The translations under genes and the position numbers were made by a program. Below, piece after piece: positions 1 to 5,228 of a stretch of DNA of 6,645 nucleotides (position 1 is its first letter; each line of letters opens with the position of its first letter). This stretch comes from an uncultured Acidimicrobiaceae bacterium (GTDB lineage Bacteria > Actinomycetota > Acidimicrobiia > Spongiisociales > UBA5794). The notes under the pieces are model-generated. The model did no database searches, was not told the DNA's origin, and was given only the letters and a program-made list of their open reading frames with translations. Where the stretch lies: positions 1 through 6,645 of the forward strand of contig CAMYJM010000151.1 of assembly GCA_947258635.1 (NCBI GenBank). Direction: 5' to 3'.

Positions 1-780
1 AAGGGGAGCGGCTTCGTCGCCGGCCGCGCCGCCGAAGTCGAACGGAGACGTGTCGTCGGAGAGCATGACCGCAACCGTGTCCTCGCGCCCGGTATCGAGA
101 ACGGCGACGTTCTCCCAGGCGCCGCGGCCGAGGTCGGGCAGATGCCAGATGTTTCCGGTCTCCGGATCGAGCGCCCATTCGGCGCCGCCGGTCGCGCTGA
201 AGAAGCCACCGTCCTCTTCACCGGCGAAGTAGATCCGGTCTTCGAGACCCCGCTTGGCGCCGAACTCGTGAGCCTCTGTCAGCCCGCCCGAGCAGAACCG
301 GGCGAACCCGGCGAGGTTGTTCGGCTGGAACGAGAGGTCTGTTGCCACGGCCCCGGTGGCGTCGTAGACGGTGTTGTAGGCGATCCCGCTGTCGACGATC
401 GTCCTGGTCGCTTTGTCGATGTCGAAGTATGTGATCCGGGCACCGGCCATCGAGAACGTCCCACCGCCGCCGTCACTGACTTCGTAGTCATACCCGCGGA
501 AATGCAACAGCTCGTGATTACTGAATACCCTGACCGTGGCGGCGTCGAGCTCATAGGCGCCAAGCCCATCGAGAACTCCGACGGGGGTGAAATCGCCTGC
601 ACTGGTCGGGTTGAGTGCCCCCGTCGTGCCCGCCAGCGTCTCACCGACGGTGAAGATCGGCTGCACCGTCCAGCCGTTGACGCCGTCGGCCATGCTGCCG
701 CCGGCGCCCGTCGCCGGGACGGCCAAGGCGACGAGCAGGGCTACGGCTGCCGCGACCACCGCGATTCGTGTTGTGCGCAT
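1..780 (-). CDS. Secreted PhoX/DUF839-like protein, N-terminal 260 residues (C-terminus beyond window)
   Basis: The frame is open from an ATG at 780-778 to the left edge, giving 260 codons without a stop, so the 3' end is missing. Residues 1-26 are a Sec-type signal peptide: MRTTR, then a hydrophobic Ala/Val/Leu core, then PATGA before a likely cleavage site. There is no twin-arginine motif, although classical PhoX enzymes are usually Tat-exported. The mature part contains FTVGE (43-47), GLGAYELD near 71-79, NHE (88-90), FCSGG (162-166, Cys163), HEFG (171-174), GEEDGG (187-192) and a W-x-LDPETG-x-W segment. In the PhoX family a Cys-Gly-Gly segment followed by a Glu-Glu segment contributes metal ligands; the Cys163 and Glu188/189 placement resembles that, but this is from recall. 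The likely role is an extracellular calcium-dependent phosphatase or esterase-like beta-propeller. An SD-like AAGGGAG (798-792) lies 11 nt before the ATG. Family assignment is moderate and catalytic activity is not shown. Confidence 0.6.
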   Translation of the reverse strand, partial: MRTTRIAVVAAAVALLVALAVPATGAGGSMADGVNGWTVQPIFTVGETLAGTTGALNPTSAGDFTPVGVLDGLGAYELDAATVRVFSNHELLHFRGYDYEVSDGGGGTFSMAGARITYFDIDKATRTIVDSGIAYNTVYDATGAVATDLSFQPNNLAGFARFCSGGLTEAHEFGAKRGLEDRIYFAGEEDGGFFSATGGAEWALDPETGNIWHLPDLGRGAWENVAVLDTGREDTVAVMLSDDTSPFDFGGAAGDEAAPL

Positions 781-806
781 TGGTATCGATTCTCCCTTCC
801 CCCCGG

Positions 807-824
807 ACCGCCGGACCCGGCGGT
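807..824. repeat. GC-rich inverted repeat in divergent region
   Basis: ACCGCCG (807-813) and CGGCGGT (818-824) are perfect inverted arms around a 4-nt loop, overlapped by a direct repeat CCGGACC (803-809 and 811-817). It lies 27-44 bp upstream of the minus-strand secreted-protein start, so it would form a hairpin in that 5' leader or serve as an operator. The same region has a 10-bp palindrome CGGGATCCCG (846-855) and a possible minus-strand -10 TAACGT (841-836) with no recognisable -35. Chance is not excluded in such GC-rich sequence. Confidence 0.4.
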
Positions 825-879
825 ACCCAACGAGAACGTTACCCGCGGGATCCCGTGAGTGACGTCGGGATCGCGTCCG

Positions 880-911
880 TTGAACGCGGAGGCGAGCCGA
901 TTCGGTACGCT
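880..911 (+). promoter_or_regulatory. Candidate promoter of the HpaB-family gene
   Basis: TTGAAC (880-885) resembles a -35 box and TACGCT (906-911) fits the actinobacterial TAnnnT -10 box; the 20-nt spacer is longer than ideal. Transcription would begin near 918, leaving a leader of about 22 nt that still contains the ribosome binding site at 929-934. The same GGTACGCT octamer and a TTGAAC occur upstream of the glutamate dehydrogenase gene, which supports the call. Confidence 0.45.
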
Positions 912-928
912 GCCGGGATTCACGGCAC

Positions 929-934
929 GGGAGG
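929..934 (+). promoter_or_regulatory. Ribosome binding site fixing the HpaB-family start
   Basis: GGGAGG ends 5 nt before the ATG at 940. This favours that ATG over the in-frame GTG at 859, which would lie upstream of the candidate promoter and adds 27 residues without family resemblance. Confidence 0.7.
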
Positions 935-939
935 CCCTC

Positions 940-2466
940 ATGACCGACGATGCACGACCGGGTGTGCGAGGTGAGGAGTCGCCGGCAGACTCGATGCTCA
1001 CGGGCGACACGTACCTGGCGAGCCTTGATGACGGTCGCGAGGTTTGGTACGACGGCGAGAGGGTGGGCAATGTCACCAAGCACCCGGCTTTCGCCAACGC
1101 GGCGCGCACCGTGGCGCGGCTGTACGACGCGCTGCACGCACCCGAATCCGCGGAGACTCTCACCACCGTCGACAGGTTTGGTAATCGCACTCATCGGTTC
1201 TTCGCCCCCTCCTACAGCTCGGATGATCTGCGAGCCAGCCGCGGCGCCATTGCCCTCTGGCAGCGCATGACCTACGGCTGGATGGGCAGGACCCCGGACT
1301 ACAAGGCGGCGTTCATGGCACAACTCGCCGAAGGTCACACCTTCTACGGCGACTACGGCGGCAACGCCCTCGAATGGTACGGGCGCTCGGCGTCGCAGGT
1401 GCTGTTCATGAACCACGTCCTAATCGACCCGCCGATCGACCGGTCCCGGCCGCGTATCGAGGTGCGCGACGTCTTCGTGTCGGTCGACCGCGAGGACGAC
1501 AACGGGATCTATGTCTCGGGGGCCAAGATGGTCGCGACCGGCTCAGCGCTCACCCACGCGACGTTTGTGGCGGTCAACAGCGGCGTCGCCGCCCGGATGG
1601 AGCCGGGCCGCGACGACGACATGGCGCTCGTGTTCATCACCGAGATGGACGCTCCGGGGCTCAAGCTCATCTGCCGCCCGTCATACGAGGCGGCGGCTCG
1701 CCACCCCTTCGAGGCGCCGCTGGCGAGCCGCTTCGACGAGAACGACGCGGTGATCGTGTTCGACAGCACCTTCGTGCCCTGGGAGAACGTGCTCGCCTAC
1801 AGGGATGTGGAGACCACCCGGGGCTTCTATGCCAGCTCGGGCTTCTTCAACCGCTACAACCTGCAGGCGGCGACGCGGCTTTCGGTCAAGCTCGAGTTTG
1901 CCGCCGGCTTGCTGCTGCGGGGGACCGAGGCAGCGGGGACCGCGGAGTTCAGGGCGGTCCAGGCGGCCATCGGCGAGATCATTGCCATGCGAGAGCTGGT
2001 GTGGGCACTGACCACCGCAATGGTGGCGGACCCGGAGCCGAGCATCGGGGGCACCGTCGTACCCCGCCTCCAGGTGGCGGCCACGTCGCGGCTGCACTCG
2101 ACGAACATGTGGGATCAAGTCCGCGCCCTGTTTGAGTCGTATCTCGCCGGGGCCCCCATCTATACCGTGTCCAGCCCCAACGACCTGAAGAATGACGAGC
2201 TCCGGCCGACTATCGATCGCTACTTTCGTGGCACCGGGCTCGAGGCCGAGGAGCGCATCAAGCTCTTCAAGCTGATCTGGGACGCCCTGTACAGCGAGTT
2301 CGCCGGGCGCCACGCCCTCTACGAGCGTAACTTCGCCGGCAACCAGGACCAGCAGCGGCTCGATGTGCTGCGCTGGGCGGAGACCCGCGGCGACGCCGAC
2401 CGGTTCCGCCGACTCGTCGACGACTGCATGGCCGACTACGACCTCGACGGATGGGTGACTCGCTAG
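940..2466 (+). CDS. HpaB/PvcC-family flavin-dependent aromatic hydroxylase, oxygenase component
   Basis: A 508-residue protein, close to the roughly 520 residues of E. coli HpaB. The family uses FADH2 from a separate reductase (HpaC type) and O2 to ortho-hydroxylate phenols such as 4-hydroxyphenylacetate. Family segments run the full length: TGDTYLASLDDGREV near 21-35, NVTKHPAF 44-51, the MGRTPDY motif 115-121, NHVLIDPP 158-165, SGAKMVATGSALTH 193-206, SRFDENDAVIVFD 263-275, PWENVLAYRD 280-289, EFRAVQAAIGE 336-346, LIWDALYSEFAGRH 445-458 and the C-terminal YDLDGW. Arg117, Tyr121 and His159 have the same spacing (+4, +38) as Arg100, Tyr104 and His142, the substrate and catalytic residues recalled from the Thermus HpaB structure, so the enzyme is probably active. 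No reductase gene is adjacent, so FADH2 must come from elsewhere. The substrate is not determined: PvcC-like, HpaB-like and chlorophenol or nitrophenol hydroxylases share this fold. The downstream neighbour is convergent, so the gene is probably monocistronic. Confidence 0.9.
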   Translation: MTDDARPGVRGEESPADSMLTGDTYLASLDDGREVWYDGERVGNVTKHPAFANAARTVARLYDALHAPESAETLTTVDRFGNRTHRFFAPSYSSDDLRASRGAIALWQRMTYGWMGRTPDYKAAFMAQLAEGHTFYGDYGGNALEWYGRSASQVLFMNHVLIDPPIDRSRPRIEVRDVFVSVDREDDNGIYVSGAKMVATGSALTHATFVAVNSGVAARMEPGRDDDMALVFITEMDAPGLKLICRPSYEAAARHPFEAPLASRFDENDAVIVFDSTFVPWENVLAYRDVETTRGFYASSGFFNRYNLQAATRLSVKLEFAAGLLLRGTEAAGTAEFRAVQAAIGEIIAMRELVWALTTAMVADPEPSIGGTVVPRLQVAATSRLHSTNMWDQVRALFESYLAGAPIYTVSSPNDLKNDELRPTIDRYFRGTGLEAEERIKLFKLIWDALYSEFAGRHALYERNFAGNQDQQRLDVLRWAETRGDADRFRRLVDDCMADYDLDGWVTR

Positions 2467-2487
2467 GCGCGTCGGGTATGGAAGCGC

Positions 2488-3723
2488 TCAGCTCCGCAAC
2501 CGGGTGGCGGCCGCCACCCTGCCCACCGCGAGGCGGAAAGCGGCGGCTCGGAGGTCGCTGCTACCGGCCGCTTTCGCTTCGCTGGTCAGCCGGTGGTAGC
2601 CGGCAGTCATTCGCTCCTGGAGCTCTCGGTTGACCCGATCTTCAGTCCACGAGTAGCGCTGCACGTTCTGTACCCACTCGAAATAGCTGACGGTGACGCC
2701 GCCACCGTTGGCGAAGATGTCGGGGACGACGGTGATTCCGCGCTCCCGGAGGATCTCGTCTGCTTCCGGGGTGGTCGGCCCGTTGGCTCCCTCGATCACG
2801 ACGGCGGCCTGAACATCGGCGGCGTTGGCGCTGGTGAGGACACCCTCGATCGCGGCCGGTACCAGGATGTCACACGGCTCCGCGGTGATCTCGCTGCCGG
2901 CGAATGACTCCCCGTTCGGGTAGCCGCCGAGGCTCCCGGTCGCCCGGACGTGTTCGAAGACATGGGGAATGTCGAGGCCGTCGGGATCGCGAATCGCCCC
3001 GGTGATGTCGGATACGGCGACCACCTTGGCTCCCGCAATCGCCGCCAGGCGTGCCGTCCACGAGCCGACGTTCCCGAACCCCTGAACCACGACGCCGGTT
3101 CCGGCCATATCCTGTTGCCGGTCCGCGAGCGCCAGCCGCATCACTTCAACGATTCCGCGGCCGGTGGCGGCGTCCCTTCCCGGGCTCCCGCCGATCTCGA
3201 GCGGTTTGCCCGTCGTCACTGCCGGCGACCAGCCGTGGTACTTGGCGTATTGGTCGACAACCCATGCCATTGTCTGGGCGTTGGTGCCCAGGTCCGGGGC
3301 GGGAATGTCGCGGTTGGGCCCGATCACGTCGTGCAGCTGATCGGTCCAGATGCGCGTCAATCTCTGTAGTTCTTGGGCGCTGAGGTTGCGGGGATCACAG
3401 TCGATCCCGCCTTTGGCGCCACCGTAGGGGAGGTCGGCGACGGCGGTCTTCCACGTCATCAGCGAGGCCAGCGCTCCGACCTCATCGGGGTTGACGGCCG
3501 GATTGAATCGGATGCCGCCCTTCATGGGCCCGCGGGCGTCGTCGTGTTGCGTTCTGTATCCGACATAGGTCGCCCGCTCGCCGTTATCGAGCGGGAGGGT
3601 GCATTCGAAGCGAATCTCCCGGCGCGGCGTCAACAGCTCATGCTCCATGCGGTCGCCGAGATCGAGCTGCTCGACGGCGCGGGTCACGTAATACCGGACC
3701 GACTCGAGGAAGCCTTCCATCAT
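2488..3723 (-). CDS. Glutamate dehydrogenase (Glu/Leu/Phe/Val dehydrogenase family)
   Basis: A 411-residue protein, the usual length of the small hexameric NAD(P)-dependent type. It catalyses reversible oxidative deamination of glutamate to 2-oxoglutarate and ammonia in the cytoplasm. The N-terminal substrate domain has GPMKGGIRF (66-73, Lys68), MTWKTAVADLPYGGAKGGI (89-107, Lys92 and Lys104) and PAPDLGTN (141-148, Asp144). These four residues match Lys89, Lys113, Lys125 and Asp165 of the clostridial enzyme at a constant offset of 21. GGSPGRDAATGRG (178-190) leads into the Rossmann domain with GFGNVG (215-220); Asp239 ends the second strand. NAD versus NADP preference cannot be read safely. 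EGANGPTTPEAD (311-322), PDIFANGGGV and EWVQN (349-353) are typical of glutamate rather than leucine/valine enzymes. Two tandem ATGs (3723, 3720) are possible starts; GGAAGGG (3733-3727) is 3 nt from the first and 6 nt from the second, so the second may be the real one (410 residues). A candidate promoter lies just upstream, so the gene can be expressed without the membrane-protein gene before it. Confidence 0.95.
   Translation of the reverse strand: MMEGFLESVRYYVTRAVEQLDLGDRMEHELLTPRREIRFECTLPLDNGERATYVGYRTQHDDARGPMKGGIRFNPAVNPDEVGALASLMTWKTAVADLPYGGAKGGIDCDPRNLSAQELQRLTRIWTDQLHDVIGPNRDIPAPDLGTNAQTMAWVVDQYAKYHGWSPAVTTGKPLEIGGSPGRDAATGRGIVEVMRLALADRQQDMAGTGVVVQGFGNVGSWTARLAAIAGAKVVAVSDITGAIRDPDGLDIPHVFEHVRATGSLGGYPNGESFAGSEITAEPCDILVPAAIEGVLTSANAADVQAAVVIEGANGPTTPEADEILRERGITVVPDIFANGGGVTVSYFEWVQNVQRYSWTEDRVNRELQERMTAGYHRLTSEAKAAGSSDLRAAAFRLAVGRVAAATRLRS
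2502..2519. terminator. 18-bp perfect palindrome, possible terminator of the HpaB-family transcript
   Basis: GGGTGGCGG followed directly by CCGCCACCC is a perfect 18-bp palindrome, starting 36 bp after the hydroxylase stop and lying inside the last codons of the convergent glutamate dehydrogenase (coding Val-Ala-Ala-Ala-Thr, about 403-407). In RNA it could form a stem of about 7 GC-rich pairs with a 4-nt loop. No T-run follows on either strand, so it is not a classical intrinsic terminator; GC-rich actinobacteria often use hairpins without a U tail. Confidence 0.4.
2536..2575. repeat. 9-bp inverted repeat in the dehydrogenase 3' coding end
   Basis: GAAAGCGGC (2536-2544) and GCCGCTTTC (2567-2575) are perfect inverted arms separated by 22 nt. 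The element is 16 bp beyond the 18-bp palindrome and also lies in coding sequence (dehydrogenase residues near 383-396). It could add to 3'-end structure of the plus-strand hydroxylase transcript, or simply reflect Ala/Lys and Ala/Phe codons. Confidence 0.3.
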
Positions 3724-3748
3724 CCGCCCTTCCGCTCGCCGTGATCGG

Positions 3749-3775
3749 AGCGTACCCGACTGACAACGGGTTCAA
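3749..3775 (-). promoter_or_regulatory. Candidate promoter of the glutamate dehydrogenase gene
   Basis: Reading the minus strand, TTGAAC (3775-3770) is followed after 15 nt by TACGCT (3754-3749) in the context GGGTACGCT. Transcription would start near 3742, leaving a leader of about 20 nt that carries GGAAGGG. The 15-nt spacer is short; a 17-nt spacing would put GGTTGA at -35 instead. The TTGAAC plus GGTACGCT pair also precedes the HpaB-family gene. Confidence 0.45.
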
Positions 3776-3789
3776 CCGGACGCCGGCAT

Positions 3790-3805
3790 GTCCCAGTCAT
3801 GGGAC
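3790..3805 (-). terminator. Small hairpin around the stop codon of the membrane-protein gene
   Basis: GTCCCA (3790-3795) and TGGGAC (3800-3805) form a 6-bp stem with a 4-nt loop that contains most of the stop codon of the minus-strand gene ending at 3797. Two further pairs are possible outside a 2x2 mismatch. There is no U-run, so it is at best a weak terminator or an mRNA 3'-end structure between this gene and the dehydrogenase 73 bp downstream. Confidence 0.25.
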
Positions 3806-4126
3806 CGGCTTGTTGAACCGCCTGCTGAGTGACCCACCGATGGCGACCCCCACTATCAAGAGGATGCCGGCAATCGCGGTTGCCGCCAGCGCCCCGATAG
3901 CAACCATGAGGGCCTGGAAGCCGAAACCGCGGGTGGTGGCCGTAACGGTGTCCAGCCGAGCCAGGGTGTCGACGAACCGCCATGCCCCGAACGCCAGGCT
4001 CAACGCGAGGCCCAATCCGAGGCCGAGACGGGTGAACGCGGGGTGGCTGTCGTCGATGAGCGGCGCAATGAAGAAGGGCGCGGCCACGCCGACCAGTGCA
4101 ACCACCACGAAGCCCCACGGCGTCAT
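3797..4126 (-). CDS. Small membrane protein of unknown function
   Basis: A 109-residue hydrophobic protein that I do not recognise. Three membrane segments are visible: about 4-24 (from WGFVVVALVGVAAPFFIAPL), about 34-50 (GLGLGLALSLAFGAW) and a long one at about 71-97 (rich in Ala, Gly, Ile and Val). The loop between the second and third (51-68) holds two Asp and two Arg, and the tail is basic (SRRFNK), suggesting a cytoplasmic C-terminus by the positive-inside rule. The hydrophobic pattern continues in one frame for the whole length while the opposite-strand frame is low-complexity, which argues that this strand is coding. The ATG at 4126 has no Shine-Dalgarno sequence but has a TACCGT box exactly 6 nt upstream, as in a leaderless transcript. 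The frame is open further upstream, but those residues (Arg/Pro/Ser-rich) do not look like protein. It is followed on the same strand by glutamate dehydrogenase after 73 bp; co-transcription is possible but not shown. Confidence 0.65.
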   Translation of the reverse strand: MTPWGFVVVALVGVAAPFFIAPLIDDSHPAFTRLGLGLGLALSLAFGAWRFVDTLARLDTVTATTRGFGFQALMVAIGALAATAIAGILLIVGVAIGGSLSRRFNKPVP

Positions 4127-4132
4127 GGTGGA

Positions 4133-4138
4133 ACGGTA
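4133..4138 (-). promoter_or_regulatory. Possible leaderless -10 box for the membrane-protein gene
   Basis: On the minus strand TACCGT is followed by six bases and then the ATG at 4126. TAnnnT-N6-ATG is the spacing expected when transcription starts at the A of the start codon. No -35 box is evident and no ribosome binding site precedes the ATG, which fits a leaderless start but could be coincidental. Confidence 0.3.
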
Positions 4139-4223
4139 CACCACCGGCACGAGCAGGCTCTTACCTTCGCCGCGGCCGGTGGACGCAGCAGTCTCCGGAG
4201 CGAGCAAACCGCGCCCAGATCGA

Positions 4224-4248
4224 CGATCATGGCCCGGTGCATCGATCG
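4224..4248. promoter_or_regulatory. Imperfect dyad upstream of the alpha/beta hydrolase gene, possible operator
   Basis: CGATCATG (4224-4231) is mirrored by CAT-c-GATCG (4240-4248), with one extra base and an 8-nt spacer; a smaller perfect dyad GATCG-a-CGATC (4218-4228) overlaps its left arm. It sits 20 bp before the hydrolase start inside the 142-bp divergent region 4127-4268, where an operator would be expected. A clear plus-strand promoter is not visible; TACCTT (4162-4167) is the best TAnnnT match but would give a leader of about 95 nt. Confidence 0.25.
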
Positions 4249-4254
4249 GGCGGC

Positions 4255-4263
4255 GAGGAGGAG
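4255..4263 (+). promoter_or_regulatory. Strong ribosome binding site of the alpha/beta hydrolase gene
   Basis: GAGGAGGAG ends 5 nt before the ATG at 4269 and fixes that start. The frame stays open back to 3741, but that extension overlaps the opposite-strand membrane protein and has no hydrolase-like content. Confidence 0.75.
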
Positions 4264-4268
4264 CAGCG

Positions 4269-5189
4269 ATGGACGAGGCCAAGTATCGCGAGGCCGAGGG
4301 CCGTCTGTGGCAGCACGTCGGATTGCAGCCCGAGGAGAGGGTCTTGGCGCTGGCGACCACCGGTAGCAAGGTGCGTTTGCAGGTCATCGGCGAGGGGCCC
4401 CCGGTCCTGTTCATCCATGGTGCTCCGAATGCCGGGTCCACCTGGGCGCCGATCGTCGGAGCCTTCAGCGGCTACACCTGCCTCCTGGTCGATCGCCCCG
4501 GCACCGGCCTCAGCGAACCGATGCTGGGAGTCGATGACATTGAGGTCCTCTACCGCTTCGGCGACCGGTTCGTCGAAGACGTCCTCACGGGTTACGGCAC
4601 CGATCGGGCCCACGTTGTGGCGTCATCGTTCGGCGGCTTTCTGGCCTTGCGCTCGGCCGCGGCGACCCGGGAGCGTTTCAACCGGATGGTGCAGATGGCG
4701 TGCCCGGCGATGGTTCCGGGGATGAAGACTCCGCCGTTCATGAAGGTGATGAGCATGGGCTGGTTCCGCAAGCTCACCGGCATGCTGCCGCCCAACGAGA
4801 GGGTTGGTGACAGCATCCTGCGCCAGATCGGTCACAGCGCCAGTCTCGACGCAGGGCGGATACCCCAGCACTTCAAGGATTGGTATCTCGATCTACAGCG
4901 GTTCACCGACACGATGGAGAACGACGGCGACCTGATCGGCGCCGGGGCCTCGCTGCGCGGTTTCGATCCTGCCAACACCCTGCCTGACGCGCTTTTCGCG
5001 TCGGTGGCGACGCCGACGCTGTTTCTCTGGGGAGAGGACGACGGGTTCGGGGGCCGGGACGTGGCCGAGAACGTCGTCGGCCTGATGCCCAACGCCGCCC
5101 TCGAGATGCTGGCCGCGTCCGGTCATCTCCCGTGGCTCGACTTCCCCGACAAGGTTGGGCAGAGGGCTCGGGAGTTCCTCGACGGCTGA
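4269..5189 (+). CDS. Alpha/beta-fold hydrolase
   Basis: A 306-residue cytoplasmic protein without a signal peptide. A 40-residue N-terminal helix and strand (YREAEGRLWQHVGL) precedes the core, as in many actinobacterial alpha/beta hydrolases. The oxyanion-hole strand is VLFIHGAPNAG (46-56), followed by VDRPGTGLSE (74-83). The nucleophile elbow is ASSFGG with Ser120; the canonical first Gly of G-x-S-x-G is Ala118, a tolerated variant. A cap region with many Met and aromatic residues spans about 145-235. The acid is Asp258 in LWGEDD (253-258) and the base is His286 in SGHLPWLDFP (284-293), so the triad Ser120-Asp258-His286 is complete. The family covers esterases, epoxide hydrolases, haloalkane dehalogenases, C-C bond hydrolases and lactonases; Ser rather than Asp as nucleophile argues against the epoxide hydrolase and dehalogenase branches, but the substrate is unknown. 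It reads in the same direction as the M20 gene 39 bp downstream. Confidence 0.88.
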   Translation: MDEAKYREAEGRLWQHVGLQPEERVLALATTGSKVRLQVIGEGPPVLFIHGAPNAGSTWAPIVGAFSGYTCLLVDRPGTGLSEPMLGVDDIEVLYRFGDRFVEDVLTGYGTDRAHVVASSFGGFLALRSAAATRERFNRMVQMACPAMVPGMKTPPFMKVMSMGWFRKLTGMLPPNERVGDSILRQIGHSASLDAGRIPQHFKDWYLDLQRFTDTMENDGDLIGAGASLRGFDPANTLPDALFASVATPTLFLWGEDDGFGGRDVAENVVGLMPNAALEMLAASGHLPWLDFPDKVGQRAREFLDG

Positions 5190-5216
5190 GGTCGGGCGAA
5201 TCGGGCCGCCGCCACG

Positions 5217-5222
5217 TATGCT
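5217..5222 (+). promoter_or_regulatory. Likely leaderless -10 box of the M20 gene
   Basis: TATGCT is followed by exactly six bases and the ATG at 5229, so transcription would begin at the start codon. There is no Shine-Dalgarno sequence in the 39-bp gap after the hydrolase stop. The context CGTATGCT resembles the GGTACGCT boxes at 904-911 and 3756-3749. No clear -35 is visible. This suggests that the M20 gene has its own promoter and does not depend only on read-through from the hydrolase. Confidence 0.5.
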
Positions 5223-5228
5223 CGCTCC

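Noticed and set aside
142..858. 238-residue plus-strand open frame
   Set aside because: It is antisense to the signal-peptide-bearing PhoX-like gene and has no recognisable protein character.
859..939. GTG at 859 as the start of the HpaB-family protein (535 residues)
   Set aside because: The extra 27 residues have no family resemblance and cover the candidate promoter; the ATG at 940 has a GGGAGG site 5 nt upstream.
1681..2313. 210-residue minus-strand open frame
   Set aside because: It is the complement of the highly conserved second half of the HpaB-family gene.
2950..3369. 139-residue plus-strand open frame
   Set aside because: It is antisense to the glutamate dehydrogenase catalytic region and has no independent support.
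3741..4268. Plus-strand extension that would add 176 residues to the alpha/beta hydrolase
   Set aside because: It is antisense to a convincing membrane protein, is rich in Arg/Pro/Ala/Thr without structure, and a very strong ribosome binding site marks the ATG at 4269.
4127..4441. Upstream in-frame extension of the minus-strand membrane protein to 214 residues
   Set aside because: It would overlap the start of the alpha/beta hydrolase gene and reads as Arg/Pro/Ser-rich shadow sequence; the hydrophobic protein begins at 4126.
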